The translations under genes were made by a program, and so were the position numbers. A stretch of DNA of 64,000 nucleotides, from contig NC_134951.1 in assembly GCF_965638725.1 (NCBI RefSeq), forward strand, positions 43,850,746-43,914,745, given 5' to 3'. The first letter of the stretch is position 1. Every line of letters begins with the position of its first letter. Of the stretch, positions 62,708 through 64,000 are shown one piece after another. The notes beneath the pieces are model-generated. The model ran no database searches. It had not been told where the DNA came from and worked only from the letters and a program-made list of their open reading frames with translations. This DNA is from Aptenodytes patagonicus (taxonomy: Eukaryota; Chordata; Aves; Sphenisciformes; Spheniscidae).

Positions 62708-64000
62708 CTGCAAAAAACAGAGAGGGAAATGGCCAGCGTTACCATCAGCTCCTGCAATCATCCCAAGTCCCTCATCACGTAGTTAGATAACCTAACAGAT
62801 CTAGCGTCCAGAAATAAATACTGCTCAGTACCAGTTATTTGTCTGCTAGCACTGCTCCCTTTATGCTGCTCCTGTACATCATTGTACAGGTTGAGCTGAG
62901 CATTATTTTTCCCAAATATCTCGAAGGCCTATGAACTAAGACTCTGCTGTAATAAAAGACTGAAAAAACAGGCTGGTGTGGACATTGCTAATTCTTGGAT
63001 AGATCTTATTTTAACTGTGATGCAGCCCACCACCCTGAAAGTACCAATTCAAATTTGATTCTTCTGCCCTGATGGAAGCTCTAGTGAACAGTGGTTTCAA
63101 GTTTAAGATACCCCTTAAATATCAAAAGTGTTTTGGGAAGGAAACATTTAATACTATAGAAAAATTCAACAGAAAATATCTTTCTGCCTCCTTATCTTTC
63201 TGCCTCTTTCAAGAGCAAACTGGTTCCTCTTTTTCTTCTCAAAGTTTTGCAAGTCATTGCTGAATAAATAATAGGTAAGTACTGACTGCACAGCTCTTTT
63301 CTCCATCCCATGGAGATTATTCTCCTCATACTGTTCCTGATTTTAGTGAGTCTAAGGTACAGCTAAGAGGAAAGAAATCCATATTCATTGTTCAAGTGAT
63401 ACAAATCACTCTGAGTCCCACCTCAGATACTTAATTTTCCACCATTTTCTTTGTAGAAAGAGTAACAACTGTTTCCAGGAGAGTGATCTCCAACCAACTG
63501 TTCCAGGTCTGAGTTATGCACCACTACTCGTCCTTTTTTCCCATCATACCATCTACGCTATATTTTACATTCACGTCATATATTAAAAAATACACACTTT
63601 CTCCCCCCAGATTTTTTACAGTGATATCTTCACATATAACTATCAAATAACTTGCTAAGCCACATGGTAAACTATAGATAGTCTATTTTTTGACGAAAAA
63701 TGCTCTGGCACTAACTTCTGTTGCATTTTTTCCTCCCAATGGGCAGGAAACAAAGGTACTGGAAAAACTCTACTCTTTATGAAGCAGCGAGAGGCTGCTT
63801 CAAAACCAGGGCTCACCATCAAGGATAAAGGTTTCTCCACAAAAAGGAGATTCAGTGGTTTGGCCACTAAGTTGAGATTTGGGAGACCACAACTCAATTT
63901 CCCATTGCACCAACCACCTTCTACATGACCCTGGCAAGTCACTTCAGTCTTGATTCACCAAGACACCTTCTTGCCTTGCTTGCAAGTCGTATGCACAAAT
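62708..64000 (-). other. BACH2 intron (partial)
   Basis: Upstream intron of BACH2. The exon with the BTB N-terminal half (human MSVDEKPD-type start) is not present here and must lie beyond 64000. Nothing else recognised. Confidence 0.8.

Noticed and set aside
1..64000. tRNA, rRNA, microRNA, CRISPR or bacterial-type operon features
   Set aside because: None seen; the window is ordinary vertebrate genic DNA.

Overview
This window is nuclear DNA from a vertebrate, almost certainly a bird. Protein-coding exons are split by GT-AG introns with AT-rich intergenic and intronic sequence. The only large interspersed repeat I can identify is one CR1 LINE ending in the short ATTCTATG-type repeat typical of avian/archosaur CR1, and I see no mammalian Alu or L1 sequence. 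The species cannot be fixed from the sequence. The gene order CASP8AP2 - GJA10 - BACH2 matches the region known from human 6q15 and from other amniotes.

Layout. (1) 1-19440, plus strand: CASP8AP2 (FLASH), lacking its first coding exons (the short N-terminal LDIY-type part lies left of the window). Six coding exons are visible: 997-1071, 2286-2401, 4991-7527, 10131-13092, 14942-15041 and 16404-16460. They join in frame to 1948 codons plus a stop, followed by a 3'UTR of up to about 3 kb. (2) 19441-26677: intergenic DNA and probably the 5' non-coding part of GJA10; no gene recognised. (3) 26678-about 35200, plus strand: GJA10 (connexin). The main coding exon runs from the ATG at 26694 to 28109. 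A 12-codon terminal exon lies 6.5 kb downstream at 34643-34681, and the intron between them appears to use a GC donor. (4) About 35200-37130: short gap between convergent genes. (5) About 37130-64000, minus strand: BACH2, with a long putative 3'UTR (about 6.5 kb), the last coding exon 43604-44083, the bZIP exon 51412-51618 and the large exon 61163-62707. The first part of the BTB domain lies right of the window. A 5'-truncated, frameshifted CR1 copy (46166 to about 48530) sits in the intron between the last two coding exons, in the same orientation as BACH2.

How the genes relate: there is no operon-like link. CASP8AP2 is a nuclear histone-locus-body/histone pre-mRNA processing factor, GJA10 a gap junction channel subunit, and BACH2 a heme-responsive CNC-bZIP transcriptional repressor of lymphocytes. 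Their neighbourhood is conserved synteny. The most interesting points are the GJA10 terminal micro-exon with its GC-AG intron, the extremely GC-rich low-complexity connexin tail, and two copies of a small stem-loop element about 1.15 kb apart in the putative BACH2 3'UTR.
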